From Mytilus galloprovincialis (taxonomy: Eukaryota; Mollusca; Bivalvia; Mytilida; Mytilidae), in the NCBI RefSeq assembly GCF_965363235.1, contig NC_134845.1, positions 61,595,261-61,659,260 on the forward strand: 64,000 nucleotides of DNA, written 5' to 3'. The position numbers and the translations under genes were made by a program. Position 1 is the first letter of the stretch; each line of letters opens with the position of its first letter. Positions 45,775 through 56,374 of the stretch are shown here, piece after piece. Below the pieces are notes generated by a model that did no database searches, was not told where the DNA came from, and saw only the letters and a program-made list of their open reading frames with translations.

Positions 45775-47460
45775 ATGTCCGATTCTACAGCTCTGTGTGG
45801 CGTGTGCTGTCTTCGTCACCTTTCCAAACCATCGACTGGTTGGTGTCTAGAATGTGAAGAAGGACTTTGTATAGACTGCAAAGAACATCATAGTTTGCTT
45901 AAGGCAACACGGAATCATACTATCATTCCTATTACCGAGTATCAAAATTTACCAGAAAACGTGTTAGAAATCACAAGAAACTGTAAAAAACACAATGAAA
46001 TTTTGCAAATATTTTGCAAAAAACACGATAGTCCCTGCTGTAGGAAATGTATCATCGAAACACACAATAACTGCACAAATTTAATCGAAATAGAAGATTA
46101 CATAAAAGACATTAAGTCCTCGGCTAGGTTTCAAGAGGTTGAAGAAATAATGAATGAAACAGCTGAAAATATCAAAAGAATCCGTATCAACAGGGAGGAA
46201 AACCTGAAATCATTACAGGAAGAAAAAAAGAAAATAGAAAACGATATTTTACAAACCAGGATTAAAATCAACAACCATCTAGATAAACTACAGGCCGATC
46301 TTATTCAAACCCTATATGCAAAGGTGGAGAAAGAAAACGAAAAAATACAACAGGTACTGAAATCGTTAGAGAAAAAGCAGTGCCAAATAAAAGAATATCA
46401 AAATACCTTTGAAAACATTAAGAAATACGCGTCAGATGTTCAACTTTTTCTCTCTATGAAACTAATGGAAACCAACATGGTGAAAGATGAGGAATTCATT
46501 CGATCGTTAATAGAAAGCGAGAGCCTTTGTCAAGCGATGTTAGTAATGAAAGACACTTTTGACACTGAAACAATAACTGTCAGTATGCCGTACATAGGGG
46601 AATTAGATGTAGATTACTCTCCAAGTCAAGTCAGTATAATGAAAAAGAAAGAAAAGCAAGCGCAGATGATGATGACCAAAACGACCATAAGGTCAATTAC
46701 AAACTTCGCCCTTAAGATTGAAAAGAAGATTAGCGCATGTGGCGTTGGGGTGACGGGATGTACATTACTACCACATGGCAAAATTGCATTTGCAAATGAG
46801 AAGAAAAGAAACATTACAGTAGTAAAATCCGACGGGTCACTTGACTTTAAGATCGATTTATACCCGTACATACCTTTTGACATCACATATATTCCAAATA
46901 CCAATACTATCGCTGCTACTTCTAGCAAATCAAATGACATTAAAATCCTTGATGTAAATACAAAAAAGGTGCTGAAAACGTACTCTTTAGACTCAACCTG
47001 TGCTGGTATATCGTATTCAGAACAAAAGATTATTTTATGCTCCAAAGAAAAGGGAATACTTGAATTGAATCTACGTGATGGATCAGTAAAGACCATTGTA
47101 TCGGACAAAATGGATAATTACTCTCATGTTAGTCTTCTAGGGGATAAGATCTACTACACAAAGCCAAATAATAAATCAGTGATATGTTGTGATCTACAAG
47201 GAAACATACAGTGGACATTCCAAAATCCAAAGCTATTAAGACCATGCGGTGTCACTGTAGATACTGACGGAAATGTGTTCGTCGCTTGCCATAGCTCTAA
47301 CAATGTTGCTGTCATCTCTTCGGACGGACAACAACACAAACAAATGTTGTCTTCCAGTGATGGTATCGATTGGCCAAGTGGTTTGAGCTATGATAGAGCT
47401 AACAACCAGTTACTCGTTACAAATTATTTGCAAGGTGCAGTTTTTTATAATGTAACATGA
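45775..47460 (+). CDS. TRIM-like protein C (B-box, coiled coil, beta-propeller; no RING)
   Basis: A single 561-residue coding exon. Two B-boxes lie at residues 8-48 and 70-100; the non-ligand Cys86 of A and B is Ser here (HDSPCC). A coiled coil and a propeller-like C-terminal half follow, with GVTVDTDGNVFVAC near residue 495. The gene is a mosaic. Its first ~350 nt follow gene B (AAGGCAACACGGAAYCATA). From about 46190 the coiled-coil part is nearly identical to gene A (for example 46260-46440 against 2460-2640), then an individual stretch follows (about 46690-47040), then near-identity with A again to about 47215. This points to unequal crossover or gene conversion between tandem copies. It looks intact. 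Function as for genes A and B, by family inference only. Confidence 0.88.
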   Translation: MSDSTALCGVCCLRHLSKPSTGWCLECEEGLCIDCKEHHSLLKATRNHTIIPITEYQNLPENVLEITRNCKKHNEILQIFCKKHDSPCCRKCIIETHNNCTNLIEIEDYIKDIKSSARFQEVEEIMNETAENIKRIRINREENLKSLQEEKKKIENDILQTRIKINNHLDKLQADLIQTLYAKVEKENEKIQQVLKSLEKKQCQIKEYQNTFENIKKYASDVQLFLSMKLMETNMVKDEEFIRSLIESESLCQAMLVMKDTFDTETITVSMPYIGELDVDYSPSQVSIMKKKEKQAQMMMTKTTIRSITNFALKIEKKISACGVGVTGCTLLPHGKIAFANEKKRNITVVKSDGSLDFKIDLYPYIPFDITYIPNTNTIAATSSKSNDIKILDVNTKKVLKTYSLDSTCAGISYSEQKIILCSKEKGILELNLRDGSVKTIVSDKMDNYSHVSLLGDKIYYTKPNNKSVICCDLQGNIQWTFQNPKLLRPCGVTVDTDGNVFVACHSSNNVAVISSDGQQHKQMLSSSDGIDWPSGLSYDRANNQLLVTNYLQGAVFYNVT

Positions 47461-50400
47461 GTAGAATTATATCATACAGATATGTAGTTTTATTTTCCTA
47501 TTTGAGAGTTGCCGAACCAAATGTTTGTAGAAGCTTATAACAAATAATAATTCAGTTTTAAAAATAAATCTTTCACTGTGATAAAAAAAAATAAAGCTTG
47601 TATGTATATTCTTATTGCTGTATATAATGCATTCAGTATAGATATTTGGGTTCAACTTCAACGGGAACGCTCAAAGCATAATTCTTGGGAAGTCAAAAGA
47701 TGGATTTGATTTTTAAAAGGGAACTATCGTTCGATTTGATTTCAAATGAAGATTTTTTTTATTAAATCCAGTATGCAAAAGGAACGTTTCAGTAAATTAT
47801 AGACCCACTAGAATGAAAACGTAATCCAGGAGCAAAATAAAGGCAAAAGTAGTTTAACGCTATTTAATTAATTGTTCCATCGTCTAAAATAAAATAAAAG
47901 GATACTTCTCTTAGCGCAAATTTATCATATGGAAAAGATATATGTTATAGAAACGATGATGATGGATAGAAATTAACACTTGACCTACCCGAGCTAAAAA
48001 AAACATATACAGAAATCAGAAGGTATGGTATGAGTGCCAACGAGACAACTCTACATCCAAGTCACAATGCTTAAAAGGTTAACAATTGTAGATATAGTTT
48101 GTCTAAAATCCTAAGCTGTGATTACTAAACAGGATTAAAGCACAGCTTACACCAAGGAATTAGATTAGAGATGACATTCTTATCAAAGCTTCTAAATTCT
48201 GGACTTGGTCCCTAGCATTTTGCTGAAGATGTCCTTTTTGCTTTTGTTAATCTTAAGTATTCTGACAGACAAAAACGTTTTCTGTTTCAAAAAAGTAAAT
48301 TAAACTAATTATTTGCACCCACAACCACACACAAAGAGAACTACGTATAAGATTTATATAGACGGTACACCTACTATCAAAAGGTAAAATACAAAACTAC
48401 CGAACTCAAATCGAAATAACCCTTATGGTGTCATACCACCAATTACTCCCTCAAATTTAGAATTATGTGAAAGTAGGCCTACTCGGACAAAAAATAGTGC
48501 ATTTGATGTCATTGTTCACCTAAACTAACCAACAAATTTGCAGAAATGAAAGTTTTGTTGAAAGAGAAATATATTAAGACCATTTTGAGCCAAAATTTAC
48601 CTGTCTATGAGTTTGCATTAAAAATTGAGGATTAATGCGCTCCATAGTATACTAATTTAAGATTTCCAGAAAACCAGGGGTTTATTTAGTGGTACCTCCT
48701 TTCGGAAGCTCTCTGCTTTCTTATATGATTTTGAATGTATGTTGAAAATTGGCATGCAGAAAGGTGACACCTATACAATTCAGGATATACTTAGTTTCTA
48801 TGAAGTTAAACTTAAGGTAAAATATTTAGAAAGCTGTGAAAATTGCAAAATTTGGTTGAACAGATAGGGACTTTTAATTGGTGGTATGACACCTTATCAA
48901 ACGTCAAAATCAAACCCTCAACCACATCAAACGAATAGAAAACAAATATCGTATTCCTGTCTTGATACCGGCATTTCCTTACATAGAAAGTGGCGAAATA
49001 AACATGCAAGTTTTTATAGCATAGTTTAACTTTTCAATCTTATCGCAGTCGCATAAAATTTCATTATATTGACAACAATGTGATGAAAAAAACAAACAGA
49101 CATAACAGGTAAAAATGTCAAAAATAAGGGGCAAGAACGTGAACTCATTTGAAGCCATACGGATTAAGAAATAACGTCCAACACAACGGTTAAAATATGG
49201 ATACCATTAGGTAAAATTAAATTGGAAGAAGATACAATGAAGAAAATTGATAACTGTATATTGAAAATTATAACAGATAGTATTAATAATTAAATGTACT
49301 CTGATCAATTGGGAAAATGGCGAAACATCAATGAAAACACTACACAGAAAAACCATTAAATAACAGGTTCGCAACCAGATAAAAACAGGGACAATTCGCT
49401 GTTTCAGATTCTAATGCATCATGGTTAATATTTTCAAAAATTGTACACCAAAACGTTCTGATTGGTTAAAAGTGTCATAAACAATGAAAATTTAACAAAT
49501 GACGTGACGTTATTTTCATTTTGGGGTACGAACAATGAAATTACCTATAGTCCTTAAGATTCAAAAACGGCCAATTCACAATTACTCCTGGAAGTAAATT
49601 ATTCCTACTCGTTAATGCATTCTTTATTTGCAAAATAAGCAAAACCCTATTTTAGTCATATCAAATACATAGACAAAACAAACATAAGAAAAACTCGACA
49701 ATAATAGAATGCATGTTAAAAACAGTTGATCTCCTTTCCAGATCTTTCCGCAGTTCTAATGACTCTTTCGTAAATGAAACAACTGTTTTTATATCATTTG
49801 GTGTTGATGGATTTAGTATAATCACGAGTTTGTCAGTTAGGTTAAGTGTATTTTAATTGACATATTTTTGTATATTTTATTAATATTTAGAAAGATTTTT
49901 CATTTATTTTTATTAATTTCACAGTTGAAAAAATGTGGAAATAGTCATCTAATATATTACATATTTTTCATTTTCTTTCGTTTCTTGGTATTTTTGTATA
50001 TCGTCCAGTTTCTATTATAAGACAATGGTCGCTTGTTCTTGGTTAACATTTTTTTGTTTCTTTATTTGGGTGCGATATGTAGTATTCCATTTGGTCGTTT
50101 ATATTAAATTTAAGAAATTTATATAGATATATTTTACTATTTTCATGCATGCTACAAATGATGCCAGTCTACAAAAACATATTGGGACAAAATGCAATCA
50201 AACCGAACAACAATCTCAATAAAAGTGCGAAATGAAAAATCGATGTCATGTAGATTGCTCTAACAATCATTTTGTCTTTTCGTAAATGGAATTTCAATCA
50301 GCCATGTCATCGATTTTCATAAATCAATCAACCATATAATGTAATGTACAATGTATATAAAAATAGAAAAGCAAAAATAAGAATGTAAATGTATTTCCAA

Positions 50401-50841
50401 AATCTCACATCACACACACGCACATCAAATATGACTTTTACATAGAGGCAAATTATTGAAATGTAACAAATTAATAACGAAAGAAAAATTCGCTAGATCT
50501 GAATGGTTTTGAGAAATAATATTCTCTAACAATAGTATTCCAAATCAGCTTTTACTGTATAAAATAATACTGAAAGTTCCCAATAGAATCACAATATAAG
50601 ACAAATAATTTCTTAATGCACTAAAAAATACAAAATATGTAGTCGATATATCCGAGGAATAACGCCTTAATTGCTGTTCTTGATCTTGACAATAGTTTTA
50701 AGGTATTAGTGATAAACCATATAATCTCTTACAGGTTAACATTAAAGTGAAGACGGTATATATAAGCTCAACATATAAACGCGCTGTACTCATCAATGAA
50801 CGTTATGTATGTAAGAAAAAGTTATCAATGAATTGTATATA
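47461..50841. repeat. 3' flank of gene C, duplicate of gene A's flank
   Basis: Collinear with 3662-6520 apart from the MITE at 48427-48893 and small indels. AATAAA signals lie near 47563-47595. No coding sequence is seen; the antisense ORFs are not conserved. Confidence 0.75.
48427..48893. mobile_element. MITE with GGTGTCATACCACC ends, 4-bp TSD
   Basis: The ends GGTGTCATACCACCAATTA and TAATTGGTGGTATGACACC are perfect 19-bp inverted repeats. TTAT is duplicated (48423-48426 and 48894-48897). The empty site is intact at 4615-4625 in unit A (TCCCTTATCAAACG). 467 bp, non-coding. A decayed relative in the other orientation is at about 56375-56850. Confidence 0.9.
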
Positions 50842-51937
50842 CAAGAGTGCACACGCTAAAATGTCTCGCCTTCTCTATTACTAATCATTGAAATTATGTT
50901 GATAGTCCTAAATAAAAAGCTTTATTACAACTGTCATATAACCGTAACATTAACCATGAAAACTAAACATTGACCAAAGAACCATGAAAATGAGGTCAAG
51001 GTCAGATGAACCATGTAAAGCAGACATATATACAGCTAACAATTCTTCCATACAACACATATAGTTGACCTATTGCTTATACTAGTAGTTTAAAAAGAAC
51101 AGACCAAAACACAAACTTAACACTGAGCGATGAACCATGAAAATGAGATCAAGGTGAAATAAAACCTGCGCGACAGACATTTAGATCATAAAATATTTCC
51201 ATACACCAAATATATAGTTGACCTATTGCAATTAGTATTAGAAAAAAAACCAAAACTCAATAACTTAACTGTATGATTACTGAACCATGAACATAATGTC
51301 AAGGTCAGATGACACCTGTCAGCTACACATGTACACCTTACAGTCATTCCATACACCAAATATAGTAGACCTATTGCATACAGTATAAGAAAAACAGACC
51401 AAAACACAAAAACTTAACTATAACCACTGAACACTGAAAATGAGCTAGTCAATGTCAGGTGACACTTGCCAGTTGGTCATGTAAACCTTACAGTCCTTCC
51501 AAACATCAAATATACAAGACCTTTTGATTATAGTATCTGAGATATGGACTTGACCACAAAAACTTCAACTTTGATCTCTGATCCATGAAATGAGGTCGAG
51601 GTCAAGTGAAAACTGTCTCAGGGGCATGAGGACCATGCAAGGTACGCAAATACCAAATATAGTTATCCTATTACTTCTAATAAGAATTTAACATTACAAA
51701 AAATCTGAACTTTTTTTCAAGTAGTCACTGAACCATGAAAATGAGGTCAAGGACATTGTACATGTGACTGATGGAAACTTCTTAACATGAGGCATCTATA
51801 TATAAAGTATGAAGCATCCAAGTCTTTCACCTTCTAAAATATTAAGCTTTTAAGAAGTTAGCTAAAGCCGCCGCCGCCGCCGCTGGATTCACTATCCCTA
51901 TGTCGAGCTTCCTTTGACTTTTGCTCGACAAAAACTA
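50842..51937 (+). mobile_element. Helentron-like element with about six 150-bp core repeats
   Basis: Absent from the matching place in unit A (about 6535). The left end is CAAGAGTGCACACGCTAAAA. Core units carry TGAACCATGAAAATGAGGTC near 50978, 51132, 51284, 51429, 51580 and 51730. A GCCGCCGCCGCCGCCGC microsatellite follows (51866-51882), then a terminal hairpin with stem TGTCGAGC/GCTCGACA and AAAAA. Confidence 0.75.
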
Positions 51938-52310
51938 GTAACGTTACTTTATGAATTGTACCATTCGTCGCAACTCAGAGGATTTGGTATCGACATCTAA
52001 AGTTTTGTAGGAAACATAATTAACAAAGGTTTAATTGATTTATTATTAGTCAGCCGTAAGCGGTTGAGCTAGGGAAGTACTTCTTTAGCTCAGTCGGTTA
52101 GCGCGCTGCCTTGTAACACAGAGGTCCCGGGTTCGAGTCCCGGTGGAGACAAGCAATTTTGTAATGAAATTTGTGCTCTCCGGTTACAACAGCATAAGGG
52201 GTCATATCTTGAAAAAAAATGTATTGTTGCTATCTGTTAGCTAGTTTACGGTATTATAGCTGTTGGTGCTTTTTTGTATTGTCTTCCATTGTAGGTAATT
52301 TTATGTACAC
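51938..52310. repeat. End of the duplicated flank plus patch shared with 9090-9185
   Basis: 51938-52046 resumes the match to 6540-6650. 52197-52292 matches 9090-9185. Between them lies a tRNA-like sequence. No gene is seen. Confidence 0.55.
52079..52151 (+). pseudogene. tRNA-like sequence (Thr-TGT-like), degenerate
   Basis: A clear A box (TAGCTCAGTCGGTTAG) and B box (GGTTCGAGTCC), a good T stem (CCGGG/CCCGG) and a CTTGTAA-like anticodon loop are present. The 5' acceptor strand (ACTTCTT) does not pair with the 3' strand (TGGAGAC), and the anticodon stem is mismatched. It is more likely a tRNA pseudogene or SINE head than a working tRNA. Confidence 0.55.
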
Positions 52311-52430
52311 CAGGGGCGGATCCAGTCATTTTTAAAAGGGGATTCCCAATCCAGGATAAAAGGGGATCCAACCATATTTCCCCATTCAAATGTATTGACA
52401 GGATCCGCCCTCCTTCTGGATCCGCCACTG
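52311..52430 (+). mobile_element. CAGGGGCGGATCCAG MITE, 120 bp
   Basis: CAGGGGCGGATCCAG at the left is inverted at the right as CTGGATCCGCCACTG. The flanks TACAC and TACAT suggest a 5-bp duplication. Related copies: 56591-56746, 33655-33855 (minus), the right end at 42426-42440, and probably 61720-62440. Such ends are hAT-like. Confidence 0.75.
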
Positions 52431-52577
52431 TACATTTTGTAATCAAATATACAAAGGGCTAAAAACAGGACAAATCTCGTCACGTTATAAATACGTGTTT
52501 CTGTCTCAAATCAACAGCTTGTTCTGTGTTAAATATTAATGCTTTAATATTTTTCTCAATCGGATAAATATGTGGGA

Positions 52578-53600
52578 TAGCTTGACATATATCATGACCT
52601 ATTGTTTAACAATTTTCTATTGGTGAAATTTCGTCTTTGACTTTTACTAGTATATTTCGTCAGGTTGTTATCTTTGAAGTTTAACCAACATAATTTCCCT
52701 CATGAAGCTCGTTTCTTATTATTTTTGTATGGTTCAGGCACTTACCACGCTGACTAAATCCAACATTTCGAATATGTATAGAATATATATATATATATAT
52801 AAACATCCGTCTTAACTTACATTTAATATAGATGAGTATATATTCATTATGATAGCCTCTTTATTTTGTGTATATCTTAATTCCTTGTTTTCAAAATTCC
52901 AATAGGGAACACACTTTATATAATTGTATCAATAAACCAATTTTTTGAGACGTTTCGTCCATTGGCCTTCAAAATAAATAAAGAACTGAACAAAAAATTG
53001 GTTTATTGATACATTTATATATCTTAATTGTAAAATTGAAAATGTATAACTATGTAAATTTTAAATAAAACTATAAAACATATTGTCATTTCTAAACTTT
53101 GAAACCATACATACATTTTTTTTGTAGTTGACAGTGTTAAATAGTGTATCTATTGTGTGCAATAATGTATAATTGTTCTTATAACTTTATCATTGTTATA
53201 ACAGTGTGCTTAAAGATACTGAAGCCTAACAAAAGAGGGACGAAAGATACCAAAGGGACAGTCAAACTCATAAATCTAAAACAAACTGACAACGCCATGG
53301 CTAAAAATGAAAAAGACAAACAGAAAAAAAGCGAATCTAACTTGAAGCATAAAATCAGCTATTACATTATGTCATATAATATGTTACTTTCAATCTCATA
53401 AAAAGATGAAGCTTCTGTATGATGTACGTTAATGGTTAGGTGGTGAGAGTTCTTAAATAGGGAGCCTTAAAAAGTATTACAACCCCCTTTTCATGACAAA
53501 CAAAATAAATAAAATCAAATGTTAGTTTAAACTTAATATACAGAAAAACGTATACAGTAGTGTTGGTAGCTGCAACCCCATTTTGACTTAACTTTGTTTT
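52578..53600. repeat. 3' end of unit C, matched to unit B
   Basis: Similar to 35058-35520. It contains a foldback (52925-53013) and a retroelement-tail fragment on the minus strand (53230-53335, AAGAGGGACGAAAGATACC to AATGAAAAAGACAAAC). An ORF at 53144-53401 overlaps that fragment and is not taken as a gene. Confidence 0.6.
52925..53013. repeat. 89-bp foldback element
   Basis: TGTATCAATAAACCAATTTT at the left is the exact inverse of the right end; the full arm is 23 bp. The spacer contains GAGACGTTTCGTCC. Probably a tiny MITE. Confidence 0.65.
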
Positions 53601-54040
53601 TATAAATAAGAAATGCTTGCCTACACGTACTTGCTTCACAACTTTGGACGACCCCCGCTACCTAAACATACAAGAACGAGCTTTACAGTAACCTGAATAC
53701 ACATACTAGTATACTTATTTATAAAGTACATTATGTGTTGTCATAATATAAGTATTTTGGACTTTGTAAAGTGATAATATAAGTTAAAATCAGAAAATAA
53801 CATCAAATCCAGTATAATCCAGTCATTATTATGAAATAAGTATAAAGTTTAATTTGATAACCGAGATGAGATATAGATGAAGTTCGTTGTCTTATAATTG
53901 TTTGGTATTAATCTTTGATATCGCTTAATAAGGATCAGTCTTTGTTATTATAAATACGCTATACATTTTGACGCATTCTTCGCCTAGCAAAACATTGTGT
54001 TTGGACCTTTCATTGACACAGAAAGCTTTAACATTCAGTA
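53601..54040. other. Non-coding stretch
   Basis: AT-rich; nothing recognised. Confidence 0.35.
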
Positions 54041-54044
54041 AGTA

Positions 54045-54303
54045 TCAATAATTAATGAATTCATTCATTCAAATTTCTGTTCGTTTACTCAAAAAATATC
54101 ATTTGATTTGTTTGTTCGTTCGTTCATTCATTCGTTCATTTATTCGTTCGATTGCTTAACACTCCTTCCTTCCTTCCTTCGTTCCTTCATTCCTTGATTT
54201 CTACTTTCTTTCCTTCTATTATCGAATTTCTTCCTTCCTTTATTCCTTCATTCATATTGATTGATTGATTGATAGATTGGTTGATTCGTTGATTGATTGA
54301 TTA

Positions 54304-54347
<44 letters not shown>

Positions 54348-54350
54348 CAT
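54045..54350. repeat. Simple repeats: TTCA/TTCG, CCTT and GATT runs
   Basis: Successive tetranucleotide runs: CATTCATTC and CGTTCGTTC-like (54045-54150), CCTTCCTTCCTTCG and relatives (54165-54255), and GATTGATTGATT for about 90 bases (54260-54345). Confidence 0.9.
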
Positions 54351-54593
54351 TCATAACCATGTTTGTAAAAATAAGGAAATGTGATATAATTGTTATTTAT
54401 ACCACTATATCAACCTGAAACCAAATAATTAGGATGACCAATCATGTAAACAACTTAAGGGCACTGTACGACCTTCAATTGATAATGAGTAAACCCAATG
54501 CAATTTTGTATACTATATTTAGCTATAAAATTTCCAAAATAACAAATTAATATAAACTAAATCGTTTTCACTATTTTCCAAGTACAAATGTAC

Positions 54594-54895
54594 GAGGGTG
54601 GTAGTGGGGGTACCTTCATGACGAATAACGTAAAAAAATCTTACCGAATGGCCTTTTAAACGGTAATTTTAGGTGCATATGACGATAAAATGTGCACTTT
54701 CTATTAGACGATAAAAAAAAATGTTTTGGACGAGTACGGTAACGAAAATTCTTTGAGACCCCTGGCGAATCACGATAAGGATCTTTTGACGAATCATCTC
54801 TGACGAATCATGGTAAAATTTTAATCAATATGACGCTAACGGTAGCCAAAAATGACCATTTCACGCCTGGCATTAAAGGGCATTATACCACCCTC
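54594..54895. mobile_element. MITE with GAGGGTGGTA ends, 6-bp TSD (family III)
   Basis: GAGGGTGGTA at the left is inverted as TACCACCCTC at the right. The flanks ATGTAC (54588-54593) and ATGTAT (54896-54901) are a 6-bp duplication with one change. The 302-bp interior repeats degenerate GACGAATCA/ACGATAA motifs. It lies about 120 bases upstream of the adenylation gene's first coding exon. Confidence 0.75.
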
Positions 54896-55021
54896 ATGTA
54901 TTGGTTTTAAGCGTTTCTGAATAATTCAGTTAATCTATGAAAATTGCTTCAGACGCATAATATTATTTTATTTATATTAAAAAAAAATGCATTTTAGTTC
55001 TTTCTTTTTAGAAGCGGCAAA

Positions 55022-55277
55022 ATGAGCACGGGACCCACCTACACGCATCAAGGATTGCTTCATCAAATGTTTTTCAGGCAGGCAAAGACAACCCCGGAAA
55101 ATGTTGCTGTTGTTGAAGAAAGCGGGAAAGAAATAAAATTCAGAAATTTGGATGAAAATTCTGACAAACTTGGAAAGCATTTAGTTTACAATGGCGTAAC
55201 CCCCAATGCATGTGTTGGAATTTATTTGGATAAAAGTATTGAATACACAACGACATACATTGCAATCTTAAAGGCGG
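55022..55277 (+). CDS. Adenylation-domain protein (NRPS/acyl-CoA synthetase type), exon 1
   Basis: First coding exon of a gene that continues past the right edge of the window. An acceptor-like TTTCTTTTTAG ends at 55011, ten bases before the ATG, so a 5'-UTR intron is likely. The 85 complete codons start MSTGPTYTHQGLLHQMFFRQ and cover the N-terminal part of an AMP-forming (ANL superfamily) domain, including TTPENVAVV and the start of core A2 (AILKAG). These enzymes activate a carboxylic or amino acid as the acyl-AMP. Exon 1 ends after the first base of a Gly codon, with donor GTTAGT at 55278. Candidate names are NRPS-like, ebony-like, L-aminoadipate reductase-like or AASDH-like. The part needed to decide is outside the window. 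Confidence 0.8.
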
Positions 55278-55652
55278 GTTAGTAGTTTTCATGTTTTCTT
55301 ATATTAATTGCTTAACATCGAGTGGAATTGCATCACGTTTTGGACAAGGATACCTTTGATATTTATACGGACTCTACTGGTTCACATTTCCATATGTTTC
55401 GAAGTTGTGAAACTTTCGTATTTTCTAGAAACACTGGTAAGCCCAAAATAACTGGGGTTATTGAATAGTATCCCTACTTGGATCCTTGGGACATACATTG
55501 CCTTTTGTATATTATAAGTTTGTTTACTAACGTTAGTATATCTAAAGTCCCTGCTATAAGATATGCTGTTCTGTAAGTAAGTAATGTAATCTTTATAAAT
55601 ATTTATAAACACATACATTGATATTTTGATCGTGGGAAGTAATGTTATTAAT

Positions 55653-55882
55653 GAGGCCCCTCATGGGGGGGGGGGGTTCTAGTAATCACATAATCACCAT
55701 TTTTTTGCCAATATAATCACATAGTCATTAAATATTTGCTTATCTTTAGTAATCAAATAATCATAAACTAAAAATACTGTCCTAGGTAATCAAATAATCA
55801 TGAAATATTTGGCTTAATAATCAAATAATCATTAAAAAAACGGCCAAGTAATCACATCATCAAAAACCCCATGAGGGCCCTC
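55653..55882. mobile_element. MITE with GAGG...CCTC ends, 6-bp TSD (family I, copy 2)
   Basis: Almost identical to 36596-36826, including the G run after CTCATGGGG and the TAATCACATAATCA-type interior. Flanked by ATTAAT on both sides (55647-55652 and 55883-55888). The different target at an unrelated place, with the same TSD length, confirms the element's limits. Confidence 0.9.
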
Positions 55883-56374
55883 ATTAATTGAATTTTGATT
55901 CTGAATTTGATACACTACTGATCCGAAATTGTCTGGTTATTAGTTTTGATGTTTCCGGTTGCAGAGAAATACATGGAGGTCTTTTAAGGTTTATGTACCC
56001 TTCTGTAGCCATTTTTGTACGAATTTTTCAAACCTCAATTGTATCAAAACTAAAGATATAATAAATAATAGAGATAGACCATTTAGTACATGTTCCAAGG
56101 GGAAACTTGATGCAAAGCATTATTTTTTACTGTTTCATTGCATTTGATAGAAAAAGAGGACTTTGTGGCAAATAAATCAAGATTTTTATAGAAAATATGG
56201 GGCTGGGCTCTAACTGACATAAGGGGTGGGCCGCTCCAGTCATGCTTCAGTGATTCCCTATAAAATCAAACAATTTTCCCACGAAAAGGGGGGGGGGGGG
56301 GCATAGCCCCCTAGGCCCCCTGGATATGCCTATGAGTTCAATCCATGTTTTCAATTTCCACATGGCTTCCTTGA

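Noticed and set aside
46626-47108. 160-codon antisense ORF over gene C
   Set aside because: It overlaps a strongly supported coding exon on the other strand and has no recognisable domain; a shadow.
51866-51882. GC-rich run as a CpG-island promoter
   Set aside because: It is the microsatellite of a Helentron-like element, directly before its terminal hairpin.
52079-52151. Functional tRNA-Thr gene
   Set aside because: The acceptor arms do not pair and the anticodon stem is mismatched, although the A and B boxes look good.
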